A stretch of 43,562 bases of DNA from UBA11524 sp964542315 (GTDB lineage Bacteria; Bacillota; Clostridia; Christensenellales; Aristaeellaceae): NCBI GenBank assembly GCA_964542315.1, contig CAZIUA010000010.1:1-43562 (forward strand), written 5' to 3'. A program made the translations under genes and the position numbers. Every line of letters begins with the position of its first letter. The first letter of the stretch is position 1. The notes beneath the pieces were generated by a model. The model was given only the letters and a program-made list of their open reading frames with translations, did no database searches and had not been told where the DNA came from. This document shows positions 32,962 through 40,595 of this stretch, one piece after another.

Positions 32962-33639
32962 TCAGTTCCGCATCATCCGCATGATGCGCTTGCCCACCAG
33001 AGCGGCCAGCACGATGCAGATCAGCGTATCGGGGATGAGGTAGGCTCCGTTATAGACCAGGCTGGCCCAGGGGGCGGTGTCCCAGTAGAAGATGCCGGCC
33101 ATGGTGGCGGACAGGGTGCGTCCCAGCGCACCCAGCACCATGCAGGCGTACAGGCTCCACTTCTGCCAGCGCTTGGGCAACACGCGGTACAGACCGGCCA
33201 GGCCAATCAGCGCGAAGGCCAGGGGATAATCCAGCAGGAACTGGATGGGATGGGCGAAGTATCCGCCCTGAAGATATTGCAGCAGGCCATAGCCGGCACC
33301 GGCGAGCAGACCGGGGCCAACGCCATACGCCGCGGAAAAGAGCATCAGCGGGAGCATGCTGGCGAGGGTGACGGAGCCGCCCTGGGGCATGCGGAACAGC
33401 TTGACATAGCTCAGCACGAAGGACAGGGCGATCGACAGCGCCGCATAGGCCAGGGACTTGGCGTTCCAGGTCTTGCGGGAGACGCTCATGCCGATGATGA
33501 TCGCCGCAAGGATGAGCAGCGTGAACAGGGTGATCCAGCCGGTGGCGCCCAGATCGCTGGCGCGCTCCAGCAGCCCGGTCAGGAAGGAAGGGGATGCCTC
33601 GGCGGTTTCTTCCGCCAGTGCAGTTGCATACAGGAACAT
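32962..33639 (-). CDS. thiT: thiamine ECF transporter substrate-binding protein ThiT
   Basis: S-component that binds thiamine and joins a shared ECF energising module (not encoded in this window). 225 residues from ATG 33639 with AAAGGAGG. About seven hydrophobic helices; family signs are LAYAALSIALSFVLSYVKLFRMPQGGSVTLASMLPLMLFS, GLLAGAGYGLLQYLQGGYFAHPIQFLLDYPLAF, LGRTLSATMAGIFYW and YNGAYLIPD. The thiamine-site aromatic cluster lies in the GYGLLQY and FYW segments. It is about 30 residues longer than usual at the N-terminus, with an extra hydrophobic helix (ATGWITLFTLLILAAIIIGM). The TPP riboswitch upstream confirms the substrate. Confidence 0.95.
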   Translation of the reverse strand: MFLYATALAEETAEASPSFLTGLLERASDLGATGWITLFTLLILAAIIIGMSVSRKTWNAKSLAYAALSIALSFVLSYVKLFRMPQGGSVTLASMLPLMLFSAAYGVGPGLLAGAGYGLLQYLQGGYFAHPIQFLLDYPLAFALIGLAGLYRVLPKRWQKWSLYACMVLGALGRTLSATMAGIFYWDTAPWASLVYNGAYLIPDTLICIVLAALVGKRIMRMMRN

Positions 33640-33674
33640 GGGGATACCTCCTTTTTTGTGACGCATCCATGGCA

Positions 33675-33700
33675 CAAAAAAACCCGCGACAAACGCGGGA
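33675..33700 (-). terminator. intrinsic terminator of the TPP riboswitch
   Basis: Minus strand: CCCGCG / CGCGGG stem with a short loop followed by seven T, between the aptamer and the thiT RBS. This is the expression platform expected for transcriptional OFF control by TPP. Confidence 0.85.
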
Positions 33701-33770
33701 AAGCAGAACGGCAGCTTCGCCATCGCTCCGCGATACAGTCCGGATCTGCATCGGGAGGATCTGAAGCGCC

Positions 33771-33876
33771 CCGCTTCCCTACGGTAGGATGACCTACACA
33801 GGTTCCAAGGGTCGGAACGGATCCTCTCAGCAATCCCGGCGGAAGAAGCCTTCCCCCAAGACCGCCCCCCCAGCGG
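33771..33876 (-). promoter_or_regulatory. TPP (THI-box) riboswitch
   Basis: Minus strand. The conserved core reads GCTGAGAGGATCCG (P2-P3 junction, from 33831) then GACCCTTGGAACCTG (P4-P5, the pyrophosphate-binding side) and CCTACCGTAGGGAAG at the 3' end. P1 is formed by CCGCT (33872-33876) and AGCGG (33771-33775). The size, about 106 bases, is normal. It controls thiT through the terminator at 33675. Confidence 0.95.
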
Positions 33877-33895
33877 TGGATGCGATTTCGTGCTC

Positions 33896-33924
33896 ATTAT
33901 AGCCGGTACAGGCTGTTTTGTCAA
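33896..33924 (-). promoter_or_regulatory. promoter of the thiT riboswitch transcript
   Basis: Minus strand: perfect -35 TTGACA (33919-33924), 17-base spacer, perfect -10 TATAAT (33896-33901), about 20 bases before the aptamer begins. Confidence 0.9.
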
Positions 33925-33961
33925 GGAAAAAAGAAAATCACAACTTTTTTTGATTTGCCCC

Positions 33962-33990
33962 TTGATTTTTTCGTCCAAACGTGCTATCAT
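33962..33990 (+). promoter_or_regulatory. rpsT promoter
   Basis: -35 TTGATT (33962-33967), 17-base spacer, -10 TATCAT (33985-33990). It is divergent from the thiT promoter. Confidence 0.8.
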
Positions 33991-34009
33991 GTATGGCGCT
34001 GGTATCTGA

Positions 34010-34045
34010 CGGTTTATACCGTACCAACGTGATCGGTGTAAACCG
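34010..34045 (+). promoter_or_regulatory. structured rpsT leader
   Basis: CGGTTTATACCG (34010-34021) can pair over 12 positions (one G-U) with CGGTGTAAACCG (34034-34045) around a 12-base loop. Each arm can also fold on itself (CGGT...ACCG), so alternative structures exist. It lies between the promoter and the RBS and is a candidate for feedback by S20; the mechanism is inferred only. Confidence 0.55.
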
Positions 34046-34082
34046 CCGATAGACAGTTCACATCAGCAGGAGGTGAAAGAAG

Positions 34083-34349
34083 TTGCCGAATATCAAGTCC
34101 GCTAAGAAGCGCGTGAAGGTTGCTGCGAAGAAGAACCTGCGTAATCGCATGGTCAAGAGCGCCGTTCGTACTTCCGTGAAGAAGTTCGAGGCTGCTGTTG
34201 TGGCCGATCCCGCGACCGCCAATGTGCAGTTGACCGCGACCACCTCCGCGATTGATAAGGCCGCGGCGAAGGGTGTTATCCATAAGAACGCCGCCAACCG
34301 TAAGAAGGCTCGCCTGGCCAAGCAGCTCAGCAAGGCTGCTGCCGTGTAA
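34083..34349 (+). CDS. rpsT: 30S ribosomal protein S20
   Basis: 88 residues, highly basic and helical, begins PNIKSAKKRVKVAAKKNLRNRMVKSAVRT and ends with the typical IHKNAANRKKARLAKQL. The start is TTG at 34083 after AGGAGGTG; no ATG fits. TTG starts are known to limit rpsT translation in other bacteria. Monocistronic, with its own promoter, structured leader and terminator. Confidence 0.96.
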   Translation: MPNIKSAKKRVKVAAKKNLRNRMVKSAVRTSVKKFEAAVVADPATANVQLTATTSAIDKAAAKGVIHKNAANRKKARLAKQLSKAAAV

Positions 34350-34370
34350 TCGCATAGCTGGATTCGCGTT

Positions 34371-34403
34371 TACCCCCTCCGCAAGGATGGGGTTTTCTTT
34401 TTT
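34371..34403 (+). terminator. rpsT terminator
   Basis: CCCC.TCC-GCAA-GGA.GGGG stem followed by TTTTCTTTTTT. Confidence 0.85.
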
Positions 34404-34542
34404 GCCCGCTTTTCGCCCCTTTGTGATCGGTTGGCGAAATTTTTTTGAAAAGATCTGCTTGTCCGTTGCAGGGATTTTCCATCTTCATCCGTTGTATGTG
34501 TGTCCAACGAATTACAAATGCGGGCTGCCCAAAAGCAGGAAA

Positions 34543-34572
34543 GCGACAGGGCCGGTTCGAATAATGTAGAAT
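34543..34572 (+). promoter_or_regulatory. possible promoter of the SH3b protein gene
   Basis: -10 TAGAAT (34567-34572) with a weak -35 GCGACA (34543-34548) and an 18-base spacer. Apart from this, the 34404-34542 stretch shows nothing I can name. Confidence 0.4.
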
Positions 34573-34598
34573 AGGATTCCCTGCGGGAGGTAATTGAC

Positions 34599-36584
34599 AT
34601 GAAGCGACTGATTTCGATGATCCTGTGCGCGGCGATGCTGCTGATGGTGCTGGCGATGCCTGCGGCCCATGCGGACAGCTATGCCACCGCGGTCGTCAAG
34701 GGCGGATGGCTCCGCCTGCGCGACGGGGCCTCCACTGAGGCCAAGACCATCTCGGCGTATTTCACCGGCACCACGGTGACTGTGCTGGGGACGTCCGGGC
34801 AGTGGTACCGCGTGCTGACGCCGGATGGCAAGACCGGCTATATGCACTCGAGTTTCCTGACGCTCATGGGCGTGAGTAATGGCGGTACGCTGGAGGCGAA
34901 TACCGCCGGCAAGGTCAAGAGCGCCAATGGCAAGCCCGTCCGGCTGCGCTCCGGCCCGTCCGTGCAGTATTCCATCATTGCCTCCTATGCGGTCGGCACG
35001 CCCCTGACGGTGCTGAGCATCAGCGGAGACTGGTGCAAGGTGCGCATCAATGGCCGCACCGGCTATATGATGAGCGACTTCATCGACGTGAACGGCGCGG
35101 TCAGCGGCGGCTATACGGCGTATGTGGTGTCCGGCAACGGCAAGAGCGTCGTGCTGCGTTCCGGCCCGTCCAAGCAGAACGCCGCACTGGCCAGCTACAA
35201 TGTCGGCCAGCAGGTGACGGTCATCAGCTATGGCAGCACCTGGTGCCATGTCCGCATCAATGGGCTGGAAGGCTACATGATGTCCGAATTCCTGTCCACG
35301 GTGAAGCCGGATGTGGCTGTCACGCCCGGCAACAGCAGCTATACGGCGTATGTCACCAGCAAGAACGGCAAGAGCGTCCGCATGCGTTCCGGCGCAGGCA
35401 AGCTGTTCCCGACCATCGCGTCCTATGCGGTGGGTACGCAGGTGACGGTGCTGGAGGCCGGCTCTGAATGGAGCCGCATCCGCATTGGCACCAATACCGG
35501 CTATATGATGAGCGAATTCCTGACCACCAAGGCCCCGGGGAAGATCACCTCCGCGACCATCAGCGCCACTATGGTGCGCCCGGGCGAAACGCTGACGGTC
35601 ACCGTGCTGCCCTCCGGCGCCAATGTCAGCGTGAAGTGGATCAACGACCTGGGTCAGACGGTCGGCTTCGGCACGTCCTATACGGTGGAAGCCGCTGATG
35701 CAGGCCGCAAGCTCCGCGCATCCGTCACCGGCAGCGGCAACTCCAGCGGGACGGCCACCACTGCATGGGCCACCGTGGTGAGCAGCTATGTCTCCCAGGT
35801 GTACCAGCTCAAGAGCGTGACCATCAACGATACGACCCCCACTGTGGGCCAGACGCTGACGGCGACGATCGCTCCTGCGGGCGCGACGGCCACCATCACC
35901 TGGTTCCGCGATAACGGCGTGTATGCCGGCAGCGGCTCCACCTATACCGTCCGCACGGCGGATGTGGGCTATCGGCTGTACGCCTGGGCGGATGGCACTG
36001 GCACCACCACTGGCGAGGCGACCTCTGCGTACACCACCGTTGTCGCAGAGGCGGCCTCCCCGACCATCGTGCTCAAGAACGTGACCATCAGCGACACCAC
36101 GCCCACCGTCGGCGATGTCCTGCGGGCGAACGTCACCCCGGCCAATGCCACGGCGTCCTTCACCTGGCGCAGCTCCGCCGGACACATCCTCGGCTATGGC
36201 GATCAGTACACCGTCGCGGCGGATGATGTCGGCAGCAGCATCTATGTTTATGCCAACGGCACGGGCTCGACCAGCGGCTCCGTGGTCAGCAGCCTGACCA
36301 CCGCTGTGCAGCCCAAGGCGGCTTCCACCGTGCGCGTGGAAGGCGTGACCCTCAGCAGCACCGAGCCGGTGGTGGGTCAGCGCCTGTACGTCACGCTGAA
36401 TCCGCAGAGCGCGTCCGCGACCTACACCTGGTACCGCGATGATGACAAGATCCTCTCCACCACCGATTCCTATATCGTGCAGGCGGATGATGTGGGTCAC
36501 AGCATCTATGTCTGGGCGGATGGCGCGAACGGAACCTTCGGCAGCGCCACAAGCAGGATCACCGCGCCGGTCAAGGCGAACTGA
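34599..36584 (+). CDS. secreted SH3b / Ig-like repeat protein
   Basis: 661 residues. Signal peptide MKRLISMILCAAMLLMVLAM...AHA-DS. Four bacterial SH3 domains (about 27-85, 101-160, 168-228, 243-305), each with a VRLRSGPS-like start and a GYMMSEF-like end, then four Ig-like repeats of about 85 residues (starting near 313, 402, 489 and 577) with TPTVGQTLTATI, TWFRD and YTV..DVG motifs. SH3b domains usually bind peptidoglycan or its cross-bridges and Ig-like repeats act as spacers or adhesion modules. There is no catalytic domain, LPXTG sorting motif or dockerin, so attachment would be non-covalent. RBS GGGAGG. Confidence 0.9.
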   Translation: MKRLISMILCAAMLLMVLAMPAAHADSYATAVVKGGWLRLRDGASTEAKTISAYFTGTTVTVLGTSGQWYRVLTPDGKTGYMHSSFLTLMGVSNGGTLEANTAGKVKSANGKPVRLRSGPSVQYSIIASYAVGTPLTVLSISGDWCKVRINGRTGYMMSDFIDVNGAVSGGYTAYVVSGNGKSVVLRSGPSKQNAALASYNVGQQVTVISYGSTWCHVRINGLEGYMMSEFLSTVKPDVAVTPGNSSYTAYVTSKNGKSVRMRSGAGKLFPTIASYAVGTQVTVLEAGSEWSRIRIGTNTGYMMSEFLTTKAPGKITSATISATMVRPGETLTVTVLPSGANVSVKWINDLGQTVGFGTSYTVEAADAGRKLRASVTGSGNSSGTATTAWATVVSSYVSQVYQLKSVTINDTTPTVGQTLTATIAPAGATATITWFRDNGVYAGSGSTYTVRTADVGYRLYAWADGTGTTTGEATSAYTTVVAEAASPTIVLKNVTISDTTPTVGDVLRANVTPANATASFTWRSSAGHILGYGDQYTVAADDVGSSIYVYANGTGSTSGSVVSSLTTAVQPKAASTVRVEGVTLSSTEPVVGQRLYVTLNPQSASATYTWYRDDDKILSTTDSYIVQADDVGHSIYVWADGANGTFGSATSRITAPVKAN

Positions 36585-36612
36585 TCCAGCACGCGCAGGC
36601 GAACCATACATG

Positions 36613-36648
36613 CAAACCGCCCGGACAGAAAGCGTTCGGGCGGTTTTT
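36613..36648 (+). terminator. terminator after the SH3b gene
   Basis: AAACCGCCCG pairs with CGGGCGGTTT, followed by a T-run. Confidence 0.85.
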
Positions 36649-36657
36649 GCGTGCAGC

Positions 36658-36687
36658 TTGTGTTTTGAAGGGCAGCCGTGGTATCAT
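36658..36687 (+). promoter_or_regulatory. possible promoter of the ACT-domain gene
   Basis: -10 TATCAT (36682-36687) with a poor -35 TTGTGT (36658-36663) and an 18-base spacer. Confidence 0.4.
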
Positions 36688-36717
36688 TAATGTAATGCTC
36701 AAAGGAGGAAGAGGCGG

Positions 36718-37086
36718 ATGGAGATCAGGAAATTGGCGGAGGACTTCTCCGTATGCAAGGTGGAAGATTATTCGCAGGTGGATCTTGCGCGGCCGTTCGT
36801 CTTCACAGGGAAGACCGACGAGGAGAATTCACTGGTATGCCCGACGGGCGAAGTGCCAGCCAATGCGACCCGGCGCGATGACGGCTGGAAGGCGTTCCGG
36901 ATCGAGGGCGTGTTGGATTTCTCGCTGATCGGGATCCTGTCGGCGATCTCCGGCATTTTGGCGGAGAACAGGATCGGGATCTTTGCCATTTCCACCTTCA
37001 ATACCGACTATGTGTTGACCAAAACGGAGAACTACGCGCGTGCGCTCGAGACCCTGGCCGCTGCAGGGTATACAATCGTGGGGTGA
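36718..37086 (+). CDS. ACT-domain protein (CASTOR-like)
   Basis: 122 residues, a small solo regulator-type protein. The second half carries the ACT pattern found in the CASTOR/ACT_7 group: WKAFRIEGVLDFSLIGILSAISGILAENRIGIFAISTFNTDYVLTK followed by a last helix and strand (ALETLAAAGYTIV). Such proteins bind amino acids; the ligand here is unknown. RBS AAAGGAGG 9 bases upstream. No biosynthetic partner is adjacent. Confidence 0.88.
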   Translation: MEIRKLAEDFSVCKVEDYSQVDLARPFVFTGKTDEENSLVCPTGEVPANATRRDDGWKAFRIEGVLDFSLIGILSAISGILAENRIGIFAISTFNTDYVLTKTENYARALETLAAAGYTIVG

Positions 37087-37145
37087 GGGGCTGTACAACG
37101 CGTCTGACAGGGCGAAAATGTGTTCCATTATCTTTCATGCTGTGC

Positions 37146-37182
37146 TATACTATCGTCAAGTGACGGAAGTAACTTGACGATA
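37146..37182 (+). promoter_or_regulatory. -10 element with perfect inverted repeat before the DUF262 gene
   Basis: TATACT (37146-37151) is followed at once by TATCGTCAAGT (37151-37161), a 10-base loop and its exact complement ACTTGACGATA (37172-37182). This sits at the expected transcription start, about 25 bases before the gene, as an operator would. No convincing -35 is seen. Confidence 0.55.
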
Positions 37183-37206
37183 CGGAACAGAAAAGAGGAA
37201 CAGCGT

Positions 37207-38944
37207 ATGCCACGGTATTCGGTAAACAATTACACGGTCGAAACGCTGCTGTCGGATATTAAGAGCGGCTGTATTGCCATTCCGGAAATGCAGCGTCCCT
37301 TTGTCTGGGAAAGCGCAAAGGTAAGAGATCTGGTGGACTCGCTCTATAAGGGCTTCCCGGTGGGATACATCATTGTGTGGCAGAATCCGGATGTGAAGCT
37401 GAAGGATGGCCGCTGCTATTGTCGGACAAGAGGTGCTGGATGAGCACTATAAATGGCGGCGCATCTCCATTGCGTTCCATCCGCTGGAGGAGGAGTTTGA
37501 AGTCACCAACAATGCGATTCTGAAAAGCAGCAGATGGATCCCTGATATTGCAACGATATTGCAGCCTGCATTTGATACCTTCTCCTTTGTGGTGGATTAC
37601 TGTCAGAAAAATGCGATCACAGATCAAATGTCGCAGGTGAATGATGTCATCAACCGCCTGCGATCCATTCAGAACAACAGCCTTGGTGTGATCGCTCTTG
37701 ATTCCACCTTGGATATTGACAGCGTGACGGAAATATTTATCCGGATCAATTCAAAGGGCGTCGTTTTGTCCCAGGCGGATTTCGCGATGTCGAAGATCTC
37801 TGCGAATGAAACCTACGGCGGAAACATCACCCGAAAAACAATCGATTATTTCTGTCACCTGCTGGAATCTCCGGAAGATTTGAAGGACATCCAGAATAAC
37901 GATGCAGACTTCGCCACGCGGCCCGAGTTTGCGGCCATCAAGTGGGCCGCGTCCAAGCACGATCCCATTTACAAGACATCGTATACGGATATTCTGCGTG
38001 TCGCATTCACCTGCAAATTCAAGCGCGGCCGTCTGGTTGATCTGGTCAGTCTCTTGTCCGGTCGTGACTTTGAGACAAGAGAATTCCGCGTCGACATTGA
38101 GGAGAACTCGTTCCATCAACTGCATGAGGCTGTTTTGCAAGCCGTCAATCAGACAAATTACGAGCGTTATCTGATGATCGTGCGCTCTGCAGGGATCGTC
38201 AGCAGATCAGTGATCTGTTCGCAGAACATCCTGAACTTCGGATATGCGCTGTACCTGGCGCTCAAGGAACGCAGAATAGATAGCAATATCATCGAGCGGA
38301 TCGTCCGCCGCTGGCTTGCGCTGACCATCCTGACAGGCAGGTATTCCAGCTCTCCTGAATCCAACTTTGACTATGACATCAAGCGGTTCTTTGCGTATGA
38401 TGATCCCATGGAATTCCTGCGCATCACAGAGGCCGGTGAACTTTCCGATGCCTTCTGGAAGATGAATCTTGTTCAGCGGCTGAATACATCGGTTGCAAGC
38501 AGTCCCTACTTCAACATGTTCCTGATCGCCCCGGTAAAAAGCCATGACCGCGGCTTCCTGTCCGCACAAGTGGATGTGGAGGCCATGTTGGAAAACAGGG
38601 GCGACATTCACCATTTGTTCCCCAAGAACTACCTGATTGCCAACGGGATTCCCCAAACGCAGTACAATCAGATAGCCAATTATGTGCTCGTCCAGCAGGA
38701 GATCAACATCCGGATCCGCGACGCAGCCCCTTGCGTTTACATGCGTCAGGTGGTGGAACAATGCCGGACGAAGATCCCGGTATACGGCGGTATCACTGAC
38801 GAAGCTGCATTGCAGAGCAATTTGCAGCAGAATTGTGTTCCCGAGGACTTTGCGTCGATGGACATCGCTGATTATGGGCGCTTTCTTGATGAGCGCCGCA
38901 GCCTTATGGCGCAGAAAATCAAAGATTATTACTTTGCGCTGTAA
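37207..38944 (+). pseudogene. DUF262 (GmrSD-type) protein, broken by internal deletion/frameshift
   Basis: The N-terminal piece (37207-37443, 78 residues) reads VNNYTVETLLSDIKSGCIAIPEMQRPFVWESAKVRDLVDSLYKGFPVGYIIVWQNPD, the DUF262 start. The rest continues in another frame (from about 37406 to 38944): AAIVGQEVLDEHYKWRRISIAF through DIHHLFPKNYL, an HNH-like motif as in DUF1524 parts, to the end. The segment that normally joins them and carries the DGQQR-T-L signature is missing: the two frames meet at LKDG / AAAIVGQ around GATGGC (37405-37410). About 15-20 codons are lost with a +1 shift. DUF262 proteins are linked to nucleotide-dependent restriction (GmrSD) and defence. Composition is lower in GC than neighbours (27 of 60 at 37561-37620). 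A recent mutation or an assembly error are both possible. Confidence 0.8.
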
Positions 38945-38992
38945 TATGGCGTGATCACTGCATACCCGTCGAGCAAGTGCAGTCTGTTCTGA

Positions 38993-39033
38993 GAAAAAAC
39001 AAGTCCTCTGCATGCTTCTGTGCGGAGGACTTG
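38993..39033 (-). terminator. flavin reductase terminator
   Basis: Minus strand: CAAGTCCTC / GAGGACTTG stem, extended by GCA/TGC, followed by TTTTTT. Confidence 0.85.
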
Positions 39034-39039
39034 CTGCGC

Positions 39040-39690
39040 TCAGTATTCGTCGTAGTCGCGGAACTTCTCGAGCACGCCCAGATAGTCATGGGCGGTGCCG
39101 GTGAAGTGCTCCGGGTCGATGGGGTGGTGGATGTTGTAGAGGAGGCCTGTCCGGCCGGTGCGGCCCAGGTCGCCTTCGTCCAGATGACGCTCGTCCATGT
39201 GCAGGCTGACGACTTCCAGGCAGACCAGCACCGAATCGTCCCCCTCGGCGATCTCACGCTCCCATTTGAAGCGGCACTCAAGGTTCAGGAAGCATTCCTC
39301 GATCATGGGGGCGCTGACCAGCTCGGCCTGGGACGCGGTCAGTCCGGCGGCGGTGATCTCATCCGCGTCGGCCTCATTGTGCCGGATTGTGGCCATGCAT
39401 GCATCGTAGATGTCGGCGGACATGAAGTTGATGACGGCCTCCCGGGTATCATGAAGGGTCTGATAGAGGTGTCCGTATTTGCTGACGGACGCGAGGATGG
39501 CGTAGAAACCGTTCTTCCCGCCGGTGAAGGTCAGCCAGGACTCCATGCAGGCATTCGACGGCCCGTTGGGCTTGCGGGTGGTGACGATGCACAGGGGCGA
39601 GGGGATGCTCGTAACGAATTCCATCCAGTGGAAGCCGTACATTTCCATCTGTGCCATGGCGTCGGGCAGTGTACGATAGGTCTTTTTCAT
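39040..39690 (-). CDS. flavin reductase-like (flavoredoxin-type) FMN-binding protein
   Basis: 216 residues from ATG 39690 (ACGGAGG 7 bases upstream; the frame runs on upstream without support). It matches the split-barrel flavin reductase/flavoredoxin family: PSPLCIVTTRKPNGPSNACMESWLTFTG, GFYAILASVSKYGHLYQTLHDTREAVINF, CFLNLECRFKW and LVCLEVVSLHM. It probably binds FMN and takes part in electron transfer or flavin reduction. The ending is charged (FRDYDEY). Single gene with its own promoter. Confidence 0.88.
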   Translation of the reverse strand: MKKTYRTLPDAMAQMEMYGFHWMEFVTSIPSPLCIVTTRKPNGPSNACMESWLTFTGGKNGFYAILASVSKYGHLYQTLHDTREAVINFMSADIYDACMATIRHNEADADEITAAGLTASQAELVSAPMIEECFLNLECRFKWEREIAEGDDSVLVCLEVVSLHMDERHLDEGDLGRTGRTGLLYNIHHPIDPEHFTGTAHDYLGVLEKFRDYDEY

Positions 39691-39705
39691 GCGGATGCCT
39701 CCGTT

Positions 39706-39729
39706 CATGCTGTTTTTTACAGCAGCATG
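39706..39729. repeat. inverted repeat in the flavin reductase leader
   Basis: CATGCTG (39706-39712) and CAGCATG (39723-39729) flank a T/A-rich loop between the -10 element and the RBS. Possible operator or RNA hairpin. Confidence 0.45.
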
Positions 39730-39755
39730 ATACCTGTATCCGCCGCGTGTGTCTT
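39727..39755 (-). promoter_or_regulatory. flavin reductase promoter
   Basis: Minus strand: -35 AAGACA (39750-39755), 17-base spacer, -10 TATCAT (39727-39732). Confidence 0.65.
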
Positions 39756-39766
39756 GTAAAAATGCG

Positions 39767-40594
39767 TCATCGGCGCGCCAGCTCGAGGGCTTCGCGCGGG
39801 GACAAGAGGTGATGCCGGCGGAAGTCATGCAGGAGGTGTGCCTGATCGGTGTAGCCGAACCTGTCCACTGCGTCCAGCGGGTCGAAATACGGCGAAAGCA
39901 CTATGCTCTGCCAGAGAAGCTGATACCGCATCAGCGACGCGAAGGCCTTGGGCGGGATACCCAACGCTGCATCGAAGCGCCGTTCGAGCTGGCGCGGAGA
40001 ATACGCCAACGCGGCGGATACCTCCGCCATGCGGCAGCGTCCATCGGTGCGCAGAATGTGGTGTATCGCGTTCAGCACGGCGGGATCGGCGGCATCCGGG
40101 TGGAGATGCGTCAGCAGCACTTCCTCGGCGGCGCGGATGCGTCCGGGAAGGGTTGGCTCGGCCAGCAGGACGGGCAGCAGTGCCTTTGTCAAATGCGGAA
40201 AGAACGCCTCGGCAGGATAGCGCCCGTTGAGGCTGCCGCGCAGGGGCGCTTCGGCAAAGAGGCAGGCAGTCCAGGCATAAAAGCGGATGGCGAAGGTGGA
40301 GGACAGTCCGCTGGTGCGCCCGCTGGGGAGACTAAAGGAAGAATGCTCGTCCAGCGTGCAGAACGAGCTGCTGATACAGTTCGCTGCATAGTCGATGCGG
40401 AAGATGATGTCCATGCAGGTGTCCGGGATGACGATGCCGCCCGGCGTGGGACAGTCCGGCAGGGGATGTTCGCCCCCCCAGAAGCAGCGGATATACGGCG
40501 CGAGGGCCGCACAGGGTGCAACTTCCCGATAAGTGCTGTCTGCCTGAAAGGGTGTGCCGGTGATGGGGTGGTAGCGTTGTGTCAGAGTGCGCAT
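39767..40594 (-). CDS. AraC-family transcriptional regulator
   Basis: 275 residues from ATG 40594, one base after the nnr stop (TGATATG), so translation is probably coupled to nnr. N-terminal part (about 1-150) resembles the DUF6597-type cupin-like sensor of AraC proteins (FQADSTYREVAPCAALAPYIRCFWGG, PDTCMDIIFRID). C-terminal double HTH (about 180-275): LAYSPRQLERRFDAALGIPPKAFASLMRYQLLWQSI and the second HTH DAVDRFGYTDQAHLLHDFRRHHLLSPREAL. Targets unknown; the nearest candidate is the flavin reductase gene 76 bases downstream on the same strand. Confidence 0.9.
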   Translation of the reverse strand: MRTLTQRYHPITGTPFQADSTYREVAPCAALAPYIRCFWGGEHPLPDCPTPGGIVIPDTCMDIIFRIDYAANCISSSFCTLDEHSSFSLPSGRTSGLSSTFAIRFYAWTACLFAEAPLRGSLNGRYPAEAFFPHLTKALLPVLLAEPTLPGRIRAAEEVLLTHLHPDAADPAVLNAIHHILRTDGRCRMAEVSAALAYSPRQLERRFDAALGIPPKAFASLMRYQLLWQSIVLSPYFDPLDAVDRFGYTDQAHLLHDFRRHHLLSPREALELARR

Positions 40595-40595
40595 A

